In this document: positions 44,970-55,021 of the stretch, piece by piece
Layout: every line of letters starts with the position of its first letter
Position numbering within the stretch: position 1 is the first letter of the stretch
NCBI GenBank assembly: GCA_964444885.1
Contig: CAYUIZ010000004.1
Location: forward strand, 25,358 to 89,357
DNA length: 64,000 nt
Origin: CAYRGQ01 sp964444885
Lineage (GTDB): Bacteria; Bacteroidota; Bacteroidia; Sphingobacteriales; Sphingobacteriaceae
Reading direction: 5' to 3'
The notes under the pieces: generated by a model
The model's input: only the letters and a program-made list of their open reading frames with translations
The model's database searches: none
What the model was told of the DNA's origin: nothing
Program-made: the position numbers and the translations under genes

Positions 44970-46472
44970 ATGTCATCGCATAACGAATCAATATTAAGGG
45001 AACCATTAGTTACCGGCAAGGACATTACCTATGCGAAGGTGACGGATGATATCTTGCTCCCGGTAGAAAATAAGCCCAACAAGGCATGGTGGATTGGATT
45101 CACCATTGCTGGCTTAGGCGCGTTGCTGTGGGTATTTAGCGTAGGCTATACGTTTTGGACCGGTATCGGCGCGTGGGGTTTGAACAAGACGGTCGGTTGG
45201 GCGTGGGATATTACCGACTTCGTATGGTGGGTAGGTATCGGACACGCCGGTACGCTTATCTCAGCCGTACTCTTGTTGTTCCGCCAAAACTGGCGTAACT
45301 CCATCAACCGATCGGCTGAGGCCATGACCATTTTCGCCGTAATCTGTGCCGCTACCTACGTCGTGGCGCACATGGGCCGGCCCTGGCTCGCCTACTGGAT
45401 TTTCCCGTTACCTAACCAGTTTGGTTCCCTGTGGGTTAACTTCAACTCACCGCTGGTATGGGATGCCTTCGCAATTTCGACCTACTTTACGGTATCGCTG
45501 GTATTCTGGTATTGCGGTTTGCTTCCCGACATCGCTTCGGTACGCGACCGTGCACAAGGCCTGAAGCGCAGGATCTATTCCATCCTTTCTTTTGGCTGGA
45601 ACGGTTCGGTAAAGACGTGGCAGCGTTTTGAAATCGTCTGCCTGATCCTCGCGGGTATCTCTACCCCGCTGGTACTTTCCGTACACACCATCGTATCCAT
45701 GGACTTTGCCACATCGGTGATTCCGGGGTGGCATACCACGATTTTCCCGCCCTACTTTGTCGCAGGGGCAATCTTCTCCGGGTTTGCGATGGTTCAGACA
45801 CTCTTGCTTGTGATGCGCAAGGTGCTGAATTTTGAAAATTACATCACCATGTTCCATATCGAAGCGATGAACAAGATCATCATGGTCACCGGTTCGATTG
45901 TAGGTATTGCTTATCTGACCGAGTTGTTCATTGCGTTCTATTCAGGTTCGGAATACGAGTTGTATGCGTTTACCAATCGGATGTTCGGTCCGTATGCCTG
46001 GGCTTATTGGGCGATGATGACCTGTAACGTGATTTCGCCACAGCTGTTCTGGTTCAAGAAAATCCGCACAAGTATTCCCATTTCGTGGGTATTGTCTATC
46101 GTGGTGAACGTCGGGATGTGGTTTGAGCGTTTTGTGATCATCGTCACATCGTTGCACCGTGATTATTTGCCATCAAGCTGGGCAATGTTCTACCCCACTT
46201 GGGTTGATGTGGGCATCTTCGTTGGATCGATTGGGCTGTTTTTTACGTTGTTCTTATTGTTCCTGCGGTTCTTGCCTGGGATTGCAATTGCGGAAGTCAA
46301 ATTGTTATTGAAGAGCTCGAGCCTGCAACACAAGACGAAATTGATTGAATCGGGTCAAGTGGACAAAGTACAGGCCGACTACTTCATCGATACATTGGAT
46401 AAGTACGATTCGATCTCCGCCGAGGAAATAGCGGATTTGAGAGCAAAAAACAACTTAAATCATCAGGATTAA
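44970..46472 (+). CDS. actC: Alternative complex III subunit C (NrfD-like quinol-binding membrane subunit)
   Basis: 500 residues with about ten transmembrane helices, NrfD/polysulfide-reductase type. AKVTDDILLPVENKPNKAWW at the N-terminus and HMGRPWLAYWIFPLPNQFGS in the middle are typical of ActC. It holds a quinol site and a proposed proton path. Follows actB by 22 bp and precedes actD by 7 bp. Confidence 0.95.
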   Translation: MSSHNESILREPLVTGKDITYAKVTDDILLPVENKPNKAWWIGFTIAGLGALLWVFSVGYTFWTGIGAWGLNKTVGWAWDITDFVWWVGIGHAGTLISAVLLLFRQNWRNSINRSAEAMTIFAVICAATYVVAHMGRPWLAYWIFPLPNQFGSLWVNFNSPLVWDAFAISTYFTVSLVFWYCGLLPDIASVRDRAQGLKRRIYSILSFGWNGSVKTWQRFEIVCLILAGISTPLVLSVHTIVSMDFATSVIPGWHTTIFPPYFVAGAIFSGFAMVQTLLLVMRKVLNFENYITMFHIEAMNKIIMVTGSIVGIAYLTELFIAFYSGSEYELYAFTNRMFGPYAWAYWAMMTCNVISPQLFWFKKIRTSIPISWVLSIVVNVGMWFERFVIIVTSLHRDYLPSSWAMFYPTWVDVGIFVGSIGLFFTLFLLFLRFLPGIAIAEVKLLLKSSSLQHKTKLIESGQVDKVQADYFIDTLDKYDSISAEEIADLRAKNNLNHQD

Positions 46473-46479
46473 TTAAGTC

Positions 46480-47016
46480 ATGAGCACAACGAAATATATA
46501 TTGGGCTGTTTTGCCGATCCGGACGAGATGATGGACGGGATCGACAAGCTACAAAAGAACAACATCAGCATTTACGACTGCTTCACACCGATGCCTATCC
46601 ACGGTATCGAGGCGAAGTTGGGGGTGAAGCCCTCCCGGCTTCCGATAGCGGCCTTTATTTTCGGTATCTCGGGTACGTTTTTAGGCTTCGCCTTGCTGTA
46701 TTATACCATGGTACACGATTGGCCGATGAATATTGGTGGAAAGCCGGCAATGGCACTGCCCGCCTTTGTTCCGGTGACGTTTGAGGTCACGATTCTGCTT
46801 TGCGCCTTGGGTATGGTAGCGACGTTTTTCTACCGCAACCATTTGTTCCCCGGCCGCGCTCCCCGCGTGATGGACATGCGCGCCACGGACGACCGCTTTA
46901 TCATCGCGATCGACGCCAGCGAGAACACAAGCCACGAACAGATCGAGTCTTTGCTGAAAGATGCTGGAGCGGTAGAAGTGAAGTACAACGACAGAAAATA
47001 TGTTAGCTATGAATAA
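46480..47016 (+). CDS. actD: Alternative complex III subunit D (DUF3341)
   Basis: 178 residues; DUF3341 with the early YDCFTPMPIHGIE segment, two transmembrane helices in the middle (about 58-80 and 95-118) and a cytoplasmic tail ending DAGAVEVKYND. Structural ACIII subunit. Overlaps actE by 8 bp. Confidence 0.94.
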   Translation: MSTTKYILGCFADPDEMMDGIDKLQKNNISIYDCFTPMPIHGIEAKLGVKPSRLPIAAFIFGISGTFLGFALLYYTMVHDWPMNIGGKPAMALPAFVPVTFEVTILLCALGMVATFFYRNHLFPGRAPRVMDMRATDDRFIIAIDASENTSHEQIESLLKDAGAVEVKYNDRKYVSYE

Positions 47017-47641
47017 GGTAAAATTTCTAGGAACTATGGGCGTGGCACTGGCAGTGGCAGCCCTAGTAAGTGCCTGCGGCGACGGTAAGACCCGCAGCAC
47101 GGGCTGGGAATTTTCAAGAAATATGTACGACGCGATCGGGTACGATGCGGATCAGCTGAATCCCAATTTCGTGGATGGAATTACCGCCCAGACGCCACCG
47201 GCGGGCACCGTACCGCTGGGTTTTGACCGGTTTGAGTACGATCAGACGGTAGATGGCTGGCGCGCCGCTGGCGAGGAGTTGACCAATCCGCTGGAGGCTA
47301 GCGAAGCCAACTTGCTTCAGGGACAAGCCTTGTACAATGCGTATTGCGCTGTTTGCCATGGCGTGGAAGGCAAAGGCGATGGCCCCATCACCATGGATCG
47401 CCAGCTCGTCACCCAGGCCGGCAGCCGCCAATTGGAGAATTTCCCGCCGCCACCGTCTTTGGCGGCGAGCGACGGCTCAAACTCCACCCGCTCCGGCGAG
47501 CCGATGGCCAATTTGTCGGACGGGAATATTTACCACACGATCTACTGGGGCTATAACGTAATGGGGTCGCACGCCTCACAACTGGATCCCGAAGAGCGCT
47601 GGAAGGTGGTCATGTATGTTAGGGAATTACAAAAGAAATAG
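47009..47641 (+). CDS. actE: Alternative complex III subunit E (monoheme cytochrome c lipoprotein)
   Basis: 210 residues from ATG 47009 (ATG 47000 is also in frame). Lipoprotein signal ending LVSAC, one CXXCH (CAVCH) in a cytochrome c domain, and a distal methionine candidate late in the protein (YNVMGSHASQL). Electron carrier at the periplasmic side of ACIII. 20 bp before actF. Confidence 0.93.
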   Translation: MNKVKFLGTMGVALAVAALVSACGDGKTRSTGWEFSRNMYDAIGYDADQLNPNFVDGITAQTPPAGTVPLGFDRFEYDQTVDGWRAAGEELTNPLEASEANLLQGQALYNAYCAVCHGVEGKGDGPITMDRQLVTQAGSRQLENFPPPPSLAASDGSNSTRSGEPMANLSDGNIYHTIYWGYNVMGSHASQLDPEERWKVVMYVRELQKK

Positions 47642-47661
47642 TTATATCAGATTAATAATAA

Positions 47662-48897
47662 ATGGGAACTCACAGTCAACACCACGATTATAACTTCAAC
47701 GAGCGATTCGTGTTCACCAGCCGGGCGAAAATGCTCAGCTTGGCTGCACTGGTGGTCGGCGTTGTCGCTATTGCCCTTGGCCTGCTTTCAGGCGACCACA
47801 TCATGGTAGAACGTACGTTTGCTAATTTGTTGCTGATGGGCTATTATTTCACCTGCGTATGTGCTGCCGGCGCATTTTTCGTAGCCTTGCAGCTGGTCAC
47901 CCAGTCGGGATGGTCAGCCGGTATGATGCGCATCCCACAAGCCATGGCGCACGTTTTGCCAATTGCTTCGGTGATTCTGTTCGTGATTACGACGGTGGGT
48001 CTTTTTAGCCACAACCTATACCACCACTGGTATGGCGAGGGCTTGATGGATCCGAATAGCCCGAACTATGATCAGTTGGTTGCCGGCAAAGAATGGTTCC
48101 TGAATGCACCCGGCTTTCTGATCCGGCAAGTGCTGTTCATGGGCGCATATAGCATCTGTGCTTGGATGCTGGCCAAGTATTCGTACAACGAAGACTTGAG
48201 TGGCGGTTTGGCCTCTTACAAGAAAGCCTTTAAGCTGTCAGCCGGATTTTTGGTGATCTTCGGTTTTACGACGCCGATCTGGTCTTTTGATACGATTATG
48301 TCACTGGAAGCGCACTGGTTCTCCACCATGTTTGGCTGGTATAACTTTGCGGCCATGTGGGTGAGCGCGCTTTGCGTCATCACGCTAATTATTATCTACC
48401 TACGCAAAAATGGCTACATGAGTTGGGTAAACGAGAATCACCTGCACGACATGGGCAATTTGATTTTCGGTTTCTCCATCTTCTGGACCTACGTATGGTT
48501 TTCGCAATTTATGCTGATCTATTATGCGAATATCCCCGAAGAAACCGTTTACTTTTATAAGCGATGGGAGCCCGAGTATAAGTTTTGGTTCTGGCTGAAC
48601 ATAGTCATTAACTTCGTGGCGCCGGTATTGCTCCTGATGGATCGCGACGCAAAACGAAAAGTAGGCGTGATGACCTTCGTGTGTATCCTGTTGTTGCTCG
48701 GCCACTGGCTCGATTACTACATCATGATCATGCCTGGCACGGTAGAGATGCATAACGGCTTTGGCTGGATTGAGATCGGTACGGCAATTGGCTTTGTCGG
48801 GCTGTTCTGCCTGCTCGTACTGGGCAAGCTGGCCAAGCACTCGCTTGCACCGGCTAGGCACCCGTTATTGGAAGAGAGTTTGCACCATCAAATTTAG
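47662..48897 (+). CDS. actF: Alternative complex III subunit F (second NrfD-like membrane subunit)
   Basis: 411 residues with about ten transmembrane helices; NrfD-like, shorter than ActC. Begins with a polar HSQHHDYNFNERF segment. Second membrane core of ACIII. The promoter of coxB starts in its last codons. Confidence 0.94.
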   Translation: MGTHSQHHDYNFNERFVFTSRAKMLSLAALVVGVVAIALGLLSGDHIMVERTFANLLLMGYYFTCVCAAGAFFVALQLVTQSGWSAGMMRIPQAMAHVLPIASVILFVITTVGLFSHNLYHHWYGEGLMDPNSPNYDQLVAGKEWFLNAPGFLIRQVLFMGAYSICAWMLAKYSYNEDLSGGLASYKKAFKLSAGFLVIFGFTTPIWSFDTIMSLEAHWFSTMFGWYNFAAMWVSALCVITLIIIYLRKNGYMSWVNENHLHDMGNLIFGFSIFWTYVWFSQFMLIYYANIPEETVYFYKRWEPEYKFWFWLNIVINFVAPVLLLMDRDAKRKVGVMTFVCILLLLGHWLDYYIMIMPGTVEMHNGFGWIEIGTAIGFVGLFCLLVLGKLAKHSLAPARHPLLEESLHHQI

Positions 48898-48911
48898 GTT
48901 TCGTATTTTTG
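48879..48911 (+). promoter_or_regulatory. Full Bacteroidota promoter before coxB
   Basis: TTTG at 48879-48882, 21-bp spacer, TATTTTTG at 48904-48911: both elements of the Bacteroidota consensus are perfect. It overlaps the end of actF and lies 41 bp before coxB, so the oxidase genes can be read apart from the act genes. Confidence 0.75.
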
Positions 48912-48951
48912 TCGTACAGAACGTTAACGAACTACCGTCATTATAAAGAAA

Positions 48952-50304
48952 ATGAGCTTTAAACGAAATATTAGATTGAAGTCAATCGTTGGGATGATAT
49001 GCTTGCTGGGGCTTTGGACGCTCGGGCCTTTGCATGCACAGGAAACGGAAACTGCCGAAGCGGTGGAAGTCGTGGATACCGCGGCGACAACTGTAGCGGC
49101 GAGCGACACGGCAGCGGTAGCCGCAGCGGCCACCGCAGATACGGACTCGGCCGGGGCAACAACGGCATCTGCGCCAGCATCGCCCGCTGTTTCCACAGCA
49201 GCGGCCAGCACAGCCGCCGCGGCGGATGAAGGCATCGACCCGCAGGTGTACAAGAACTTCTATTACTACGTGTTCTTGTTCGTGCTGGTGTGCGTGTTCG
49301 TGGCAGTTATTGGCCGCATCCTGCAAATCTACGAGCTCACCCGCACGATGAACGGGAAGAGCAACGAATACTATTTCAATAACCTGAACGCCACGTTCTT
49401 TTTGATTTCCTTAATCGTCGGCTTGTACGGCGTCTACTGGTCTTACGTTAACCACGGCGCCATGTCATTCCGCGCGGCGGCGACGGAGCACGGCGCGGCG
49501 ATTGACGTGATGTTCATCGTGACCACGATCATCGTTACCATCGTGCTGGTATTGACGCACATTGCGCTATTTGGCTTCGTGTTTGCCTATCGCGCGAGGG
49601 CCAACCGCAAAGCGTATTTCTATCCGCACAACAACACCATCGAAAAAGTTTGGACGATTGTTCCGGCCACGGTGCTGACCATCTTGGTACTTTTCGGTTT
49701 TTTCACGTGGCGGGCGATTACCAACGTGCCTGAAGACGAAGTGGAACGCGCGTTGAAAATCGAAGTGGTAGGCGAGCAGTTCATGTGGACCGTTCGTTAC
49801 CCGGGCTTTGACGGTCAGATCGGTCCTCGGAATTATAAATTGACCACGCCAACGAACGGTGTGGGTATCGATTTCGCTGACCAGACGAGCTGGGACGATC
49901 AGATGGCATCGGAGATCGTATTACCGGTCAACCAGCCGGTACGCTTCCAGATTACGTCAAAAGATGCGTTGCACAGCTTTTACATTCCCGATTTCCGCGT
50001 GCAGATGAACGCAGTACCGGGTATGAACACGTATTTCCAGTTTACGCCAACCATCACCACGCAGGAGATGCGTGAGAAACTGGACGACTACAGCTATAAT
50101 TTCGTGATGCTTTGTGCCAAAATATGCGGCACGAACCACTTTAACATGCAGCGGACCGTCCGGGTAGTATCCGAGGAAGAGTACCGCGAGTGGCTCGCAG
50201 AACAGCCGTATTTCCTCACCGAGGATTTGCGCAAGGAATTTGGTATTGGGCAGGTGGCCGACAAGGAGGCAGCGGATGCAAGCCTGTTTGCTTCGGCGAA
50301 TTAA
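48952..50304 (+). CDS. coxB: Cytochrome c oxidase subunit II with long Ala-rich insertion
   Basis: 450 residues. After a signal peptide, residues about 25-90 are almost only Ala, Thr, Ser, Asp, Glu and Val. Then come the transmembrane helices and the CuA domain with His341 (LHSFYIPDF), Cys388, Cys392, His396 and Met399 (CAKICGTNHFNM), all expected ligands present. It takes electrons from cytochrome c or ACIII. The helix count before the CuA domain (three) exceeds the usual two. The low-complexity segment may be a spacer to the ACIII partner; no heme c domain is fused. Confidence 0.95.
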   Translation: MSFKRNIRLKSIVGMICLLGLWTLGPLHAQETETAEAVEVVDTAATTVAASDTAAVAAAATADTDSAGATTASAPASPAVSTAAASTAAAADEGIDPQVYKNFYYYVFLFVLVCVFVAVIGRILQIYELTRTMNGKSNEYYFNNLNATFFLISLIVGLYGVYWSYVNHGAMSFRAAATEHGAAIDVMFIVTTIIVTIVLVLTHIALFGFVFAYRARANRKAYFYPHNNTIEKVWTIVPATVLTILVLFGFFTWRAITNVPEDEVERALKIEVVGEQFMWTVRYPGFDGQIGPRNYKLTTPTNGVGIDFADQTSWDDQMASEIVLPVNQPVRFQITSKDALHSFYIPDFRVQMNAVPGMNTYFQFTPTITTQEMREKLDDYSYNFVMLCAKICGTNHFNMQRTVRVVSEEEYREWLAEQPYFLTEDLRKEFGIGQVADKEAADASLFASAN

Positions 50305-50336
50305 TTTAGTAAGGAACACAGCGAAACAACAAAGAT

Positions 50337-52217
50337 ATGTCAACGATAGCAACCTCTCATAACGCAGATCATCTTCATACGCATGATCATCACCATGAGG
50401 AGTCATTTTGGACTAAATACGTGTTTAGTCAGGATCACAAAATGATTGCGAAGCAGTTTTTGATTACCGGTATCATCATGGCGGTATTCGCCATGTTGCT
50501 CTCCGTGTTATTCCGTATACAGCTCGCATGGCCTGACCAAGAGTTCCCGATCCTGGAAGTTTTCTTGGGCAAATGGGCGGCAGGCGGCCGTATTAACCCC
50601 GACTTCTTCCTCGCCTTGGTGACCATCCACGGCACGATCATGGTGTTTTTTGTCCTCACTGCCGGTCTCAGTGGTACATTTGCCAATTTATTGATTCCCT
50701 ATCAGTTGGGAGCACGGGATATGGCCTCGCCATTCATGAACATGCTTTCCTATTGGTTTTTCCTGGCGGCATGTGTCGTCATGATTAGTTCGTTCTTTAT
50801 AGAAAGTGGCCCTGCAGCGGCCGGTTGGACGATTTATCCGCCACTATCAGCAGTTCCCACTGCCATGCCGGGATCCGGTCTGGGCATGTCGTTGTGGTTG
50901 TTCAGTATGGTTTTGTTCATCATTTCGCAGATATTGGGTGGTACCAACTACATCAGTACGGTATTGAACCTGCGCACGAAAGGGATGGACCTGTGGAAAA
51001 TGCCATTGACAATTTGGGCACTTTTCCTGACGGCTATCGTGGGCATGTTGTCCTTCCCGGTCTTGGTTTCCGCAGTTGTGCTGCTGATTTTCGACCGGAG
51101 CATGGGTACGAGTTTCTACCTGTCTGATCTGGTTGTCCAAGGGCAAATCCTACCCAACGAAGGCGGTAGCCCGATCCTGTTCCAGCACTTGTTCTGGTTC
51201 TTGGGCCACCCTGAGGTATATATCGTATTGATGCCCGCGTTGGGTCTTACATCGGAAGTTATCTCCACCAACTCGCGCAAGCCGATCTTCGGTTACCATG
51301 CGATGGTGTACTCGCTGATCGGTATCACGGTGCTGTCCTTTATCGTATGGGGACACCACATGTTCGTGACGGGCATGAACCCGTTCCTGGGTGGGGTGTT
51401 TATGATCACGACATTGATTATTGCGGTTCCATCGGCCGTTAAGTCCTTTAACTACATTGCCACGCTATGGCGCGGAAATATCAAGTTCACCCCGGCGATG
51501 CTGTTTGCCATCGGGATGGTGTCCTTCTTTATTTCCGGTGGTTTGACCGGTTTGTACGTCGGCAACGCAGCACTCGACATCTCGGTGCACGACACGTACT
51601 TCGTGGTTGCCCACTTCCACTTGGTGATGGGATCTGCATCCATATTTGGTATGCTTTGTGGCGTCTACCATTGGTATCCCAAACTGTTTGGACGCATGAT
51701 GAGTCCCAAGCTGGGCTACCTGCACTTCTGGCTTACCTTCATCGGGGCGTACCTCGTTTTCTTCCCGATGCACTTTATGGGTATTGACGGTGTGCCACGG
51801 CGTTACTATGCCTTCACCGAGTTCCCTTTCATGGAGAAATGGCTTTCCGTGAACGTGTTCATCACGTGGGCGGCGATCATCGCTTCCTTGGCACAAGTAG
51901 CCTTCCTCTGGAACTTCTTTACATCGATTCGTTGGGGCAAGCGCGCGACGCAAAACCCATGGAAATCCAACACCTTGGAGTGGACAACTCCTGTGGAGCA
52001 CTTCCACGGCAACTGGCCGGGCGAGATTCCGACCGTGCACCGTTGGCCGTATGACTACAGCAAGCCTGGCCATCACGAGGATTTCATACCGCAGAACGTG
52101 CCGTTCTCGGAGACCATGAGTTCCAACTTGCCACACGACTTCGAAGGAGACGAGGAGGCGGAACGCATACAGCGTCAGTGGGAAGCGGAAAATAAGCCCG
52201 AAACAAAAGAGGTTTAA
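50337..52217 (+). CDS. coxA: Cytochrome c oxidase subunit I
   Basis: 626 residues with about 12-14 helices. Heme-copper motifs: HGTIMVFF (low-spin heme), the HPEVY block with the CuB histidine and cross-linked tyrosine, GHHMFVTGMN (CuB pair) and VAHFHLVMG (heme a3/a ligands). HPEVY identifies an A-type oxidase with proton channels. Histidine-rich N-terminus (HNADHLHTHDHHHEE) may bind metal. Confidence 0.97.
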   Translation: MSTIATSHNADHLHTHDHHHEESFWTKYVFSQDHKMIAKQFLITGIIMAVFAMLLSVLFRIQLAWPDQEFPILEVFLGKWAAGGRINPDFFLALVTIHGTIMVFFVLTAGLSGTFANLLIPYQLGARDMASPFMNMLSYWFFLAACVVMISSFFIESGPAAAGWTIYPPLSAVPTAMPGSGLGMSLWLFSMVLFIISQILGGTNYISTVLNLRTKGMDLWKMPLTIWALFLTAIVGMLSFPVLVSAVVLLIFDRSMGTSFYLSDLVVQGQILPNEGGSPILFQHLFWFLGHPEVYIVLMPALGLTSEVISTNSRKPIFGYHAMVYSLIGITVLSFIVWGHHMFVTGMNPFLGGVFMITTLIIAVPSAVKSFNYIATLWRGNIKFTPAMLFAIGMVSFFISGGLTGLYVGNAALDISVHDTYFVVAHFHLVMGSASIFGMLCGVYHWYPKLFGRMMSPKLGYLHFWLTFIGAYLVFFPMHFMGIDGVPRRYYAFTEFPFMEKWLSVNVFITWAAIIASLAQVAFLWNFFTSIRWGKRATQNPWKSNTLEWTTPVEHFHGNWPGEIPTVHRWPYDYSKPGHHEDFIPQNVPFSETMSSNLPHDFEGDEEAERIQRQWEAENKPETKEV

Positions 52218-52327
52218 TACGCTGATCCTGTACGGCAGCGCCGATACTGGAGGAGCTGATGCCGAGCTAGTAGGCGAGATGGTGAGCGGTGGTAAAAACG
52301 AATTAGTATAGCAAAAGGGATAGAAAG

Positions 52328-53377
52328 ATGTTGCCTCCTGCGGAAAAGCGATTTCTCGTCACCAATTTGGTTGCCATCATCTCCCTGTTTGCCGTGATTA
52401 GCGCCGGGGGCATCGTACGCAGTACCGGCTCTGGAATGGGATGTCCGGACTGGCCCAGATGCTTCGGGCAGTTGGTGCCGCCTACGTCGGCTTCGCAACT
52501 GCCGGAAGGATACGAAAAGATTTACGTAGAAGGCCGGCAGAAAAAGAACGAACGGTTCGCCGGCACGCTGGATCGCTTGGGGTACACGGAGCTCGCAAAC
52601 CGCATTCGACACGACGAAAGCATCCTCGAGCACGAAGCGTTTAACGCGGCCAAGACTTGGACGGAGTTCGTTAATCGCTTGGTCGGTGCCATTACTGGGG
52701 TAGTATTGCTGTTATGCGCTATATTCTCCCTGACGTTCTTAAAAAGTAAGGTTATTATCACGGTCTTGAGTGTCGTGAACGTGTTTGCCGTAGGTTTTCA
52801 GGCATGGTTAGGTTCGATTGTCGTATCGACGAACCTGATGCCGGGGATGATCACCGCACACATGCTGTTAGCGATTTTGATTTTAGGCATTAGTATTTAT
52901 ACCTATTTCAAAGCGCGCTCATTGCGGGACAAAAACCTGTTGGTGTACCATCGGTCTGCATGGATGAAATGGGTCGCGTTTGCCTCCCTAGTCGTGATTG
53001 TTGTGCAGGTGGCCATCGGTACTGACGTCCGCGAGGGCGTTGATTTGCTCGCCTCGTCGGCTGTACCCCGTGGTGAATGGTTAACGTCCATCGGACAGCC
53101 ATTCTACTTGCACCGTAGCTTGTCTTACCTGTCCTTTGGGCTGGTTTTGGTGTTGCTGTTCTTGATTCGCTCCCGGTTTGCATCGTCTACCGCGCAGAGC
53201 AAGTACACCAACATCTTGGTCGGGCTTTTTGTGTTGCAATTATTGACAGGTATTATCCTGTCGTATTTCGCCGTACCGCCGTTTGCGCAGACGGCACATT
53301 TGATTTTGGCGTGTTTGATTTTCGGGGCACAGTATTACTTGATGCTCCTGCTAGGCAAACCCGTTGCGCAGTTTTAA
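52328..53377 (+). CDS. ctaA: Heme A synthase
   Basis: 349 residues, eight predicted helices in two halves. GSGMGCPDWPRCFGQ near the N-terminus is the COX15/CtaA signature with paired cysteines; conserved histidines occur in the EHEAFNAAKTWTEFVNR and AHMLLA helices. It oxidises heme O to heme A for the oxidase encoded around it. 110-bp spacer before it shows no gene. Confidence 0.93.
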   Translation: MLPPAEKRFLVTNLVAIISLFAVISAGGIVRSTGSGMGCPDWPRCFGQLVPPTSASQLPEGYEKIYVEGRQKKNERFAGTLDRLGYTELANRIRHDESILEHEAFNAAKTWTEFVNRLVGAITGVVLLLCAIFSLTFLKSKVIITVLSVVNVFAVGFQAWLGSIVVSTNLMPGMITAHMLLAILILGISIYTYFKARSLRDKNLLVYHRSAWMKWVAFASLVVIVVQVAIGTDVREGVDLLASSAVPRGEWLTSIGQPFYLHRSLSYLSFGLVLVLLFLIRSRFASSTAQSKYTNILVGLFVLQLLTGIILSYFAVPPFAQTAHLILACLIFGAQYYLMLLLGKPVAQF

Positions 53378-53435
53378 TATAAAGAATACCCGGGTCTGAC
53401 GGCAATGTTCGGATTCGTGGAGTGAAGAAAGAAGA

Positions 53436-54428
53436 ATGGATTCATTGAATAAGGAAGTGCATGGTAATGAGTCGACCACGGGTGGGGCGATTAAAGCCAA
53501 CCGTTCGGTGGAGGGGATCATGGCTGTGAAGCAATTTTTTGCGGATCTGAAACTGTTGGTGAAGATGCGGCTGACGATGACCGTGGTTTTCTCGGCGTCG
53601 ATTGCGTTTTTGATTGGTAGCGCACAACAAGGCGGAATTCACTGGATCAACTGGGTGGTGTTAACGCTGGGCGGATTTCTGGTAACGGGTTCGGCCAATG
53701 GTTTCAACGAGATCATCGAGCGCGACTTGGATAAGCTTATGAAGCGTACCAGCAACCGGCCTTTGCCCGCTGGGCGGATGACCACCGGACAAGCCTTGGT
53801 ACTGAGTTTGGCGATGGGTTTTATTGGTACCTACACGCTGCTGACGCTAAATTTCATCGCGGGGGTGCTGTCGGTGTTCTCGATTTTCCTCTATGCGTTT
53901 TTGTACACGCCACTGAAACGAAAGTCGCCTATCGCCGTGTTTGTAGGTGCCTTTCCGGGGGCTTTGCCGCCACTCATCGGTTACTATGCGGCGTTTTCGC
54001 AAGACGACTTGGCACTATACAGCCAAATCAATGCCGAAGCCATTGTGATCATTCCGCTCGTGCTGTTCGCGATACAGTTTGTGTGGCAATTCCCGCACTT
54101 CTGGGGTATCGCATGGGTACTGGATGAGGATTACAAGCGTGCTGGATTTCGGCTGTTGCCAACCACCAAACGCGACAAAGTGTCTTCGTTTATGGTGTTG
54201 TTCTCTACACTGCTCATGATTCCCGTCAGCTTGTTGCCGTTTTATTTCGGCTTCGGCGGCTACGTGGTGTCGGCCATCTCGTTGGCGGGCGGGTTGCTGT
54301 TTAGCTGGTATGGCCTGCAGCTGTTCCGGAAGAACGACTTGGCATCGGCCAAGAAGGTGATGTTTACATCATTTTTCTACTTGCCCCTTATTCAACTGAT
54401 CTTGTTATTTGACTTTAAGGCATTATGA
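53436..54428 (+). CDS. cyoE: Protoheme IX farnesyltransferase
   Basis: 330 residues from ATG 53436, or 302 from ATG 53520, where most relatives begin (MAVKQFFADLKLLVKMRL). UbiA-fold membrane protein with the first aspartate-rich motif in NGFNEIIERDLDKLMKRT. It makes heme O from protoheme. The last bases overlap the next start (ATGA). Also called ctaB. Confidence 0.95.
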   Translation: MDSLNKEVHGNESTTGGAIKANRSVEGIMAVKQFFADLKLLVKMRLTMTVVFSASIAFLIGSAQQGGIHWINWVVLTLGGFLVTGSANGFNEIIERDLDKLMKRTSNRPLPAGRMTTGQALVLSLAMGFIGTYTLLTLNFIAGVLSVFSIFLYAFLYTPLKRKSPIAVFVGAFPGALPPLIGYYAAFSQDDLALYSQINAEAIVIIPLVLFAIQFVWQFPHFWGIAWVLDEDYKRAGFRLLPTTKRDKVSSFMVLFSTLLMIPVSLLPFYFGFGGYVVSAISLAGGLLFSWYGLQLFRKNDLASAKKVMFTSFFYLPLIQLILLFDFKAL

Positions 54429-55012
54429 TCGCGATGAAGTATACGGAAGAAAAAGAGGACCTGGCGATCCGAAAGGCGAAGCGATTCAACCTTTGGCTGG
54501 GGATGATTGGCATGTTCATGATGTTTGCCGCGCTTTCCAGCGGGTTCATCGTGTACACCGCCGGCGGGGTAGACCGGGGGTTGAAAACGATTTTGCCAAA
54601 CACGTTTATCTATAGCACGATAGCGATTGTCGTGAGCAGTGCCACCATGCATTTGGCGTATTTGGCCGCTAAGAAGACCGAATTTTTGAAACAGCGGCTG
54701 CTACTGGTCGCTACGATACTGCTCGGCATAGCGTTTTTCGTCTTGCAGGTAGAAGCCTGGGGGATATTAACGGAGCGTGGCATTGTACTGGTGAACACCA
54801 ATGCGTCGCAGTCGTTTATTTATATCTTTACCGGCATGCACTTGGCCCACATTATCGCCGGTGTGCTGGTACTGACCCGTGCGCTGATTGGGCAATTGCG
54901 AAGTATTCCGCAGGTGAACAACGTATTCCGGATGGAATTGGCAGGGATCTTTTGGCATTTCTTAGGCCTTTTGTGGATTTATATTTATGTTTTCTTACTT
55001 TTGAACCAATAA
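54425..55012 (+). CDS. Cytochrome c oxidase subunit III, short form
   Basis: 195 residues, five helices, COX3 family (GMFMMFAALSSGFIVYT..., FYIFTGMHLAHIIAG-like segment IFTGMHLAHIIAGV). Overlaps cyoE by 4 bp. A second COX3-type gene follows 9 bp later, a doubling usual in this phylum's oxidase operons. Confidence 0.93.
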   Translation: MIAMKYTEEKEDLAIRKAKRFNLWLGMIGMFMMFAALSSGFIVYTAGGVDRGLKTILPNTFIYSTIAIVVSSATMHLAYLAAKKTEFLKQRLLLVATILLGIAFFVLQVEAWGILTERGIVLVNTNASQSFIYIFTGMHLAHIIAGVLVLTRALIGQLRSIPQVNNVFRMELAGIFWHFLGLLWIYIYVFLLLNQ

Positions 55013-55021
55013 TACTAAACA

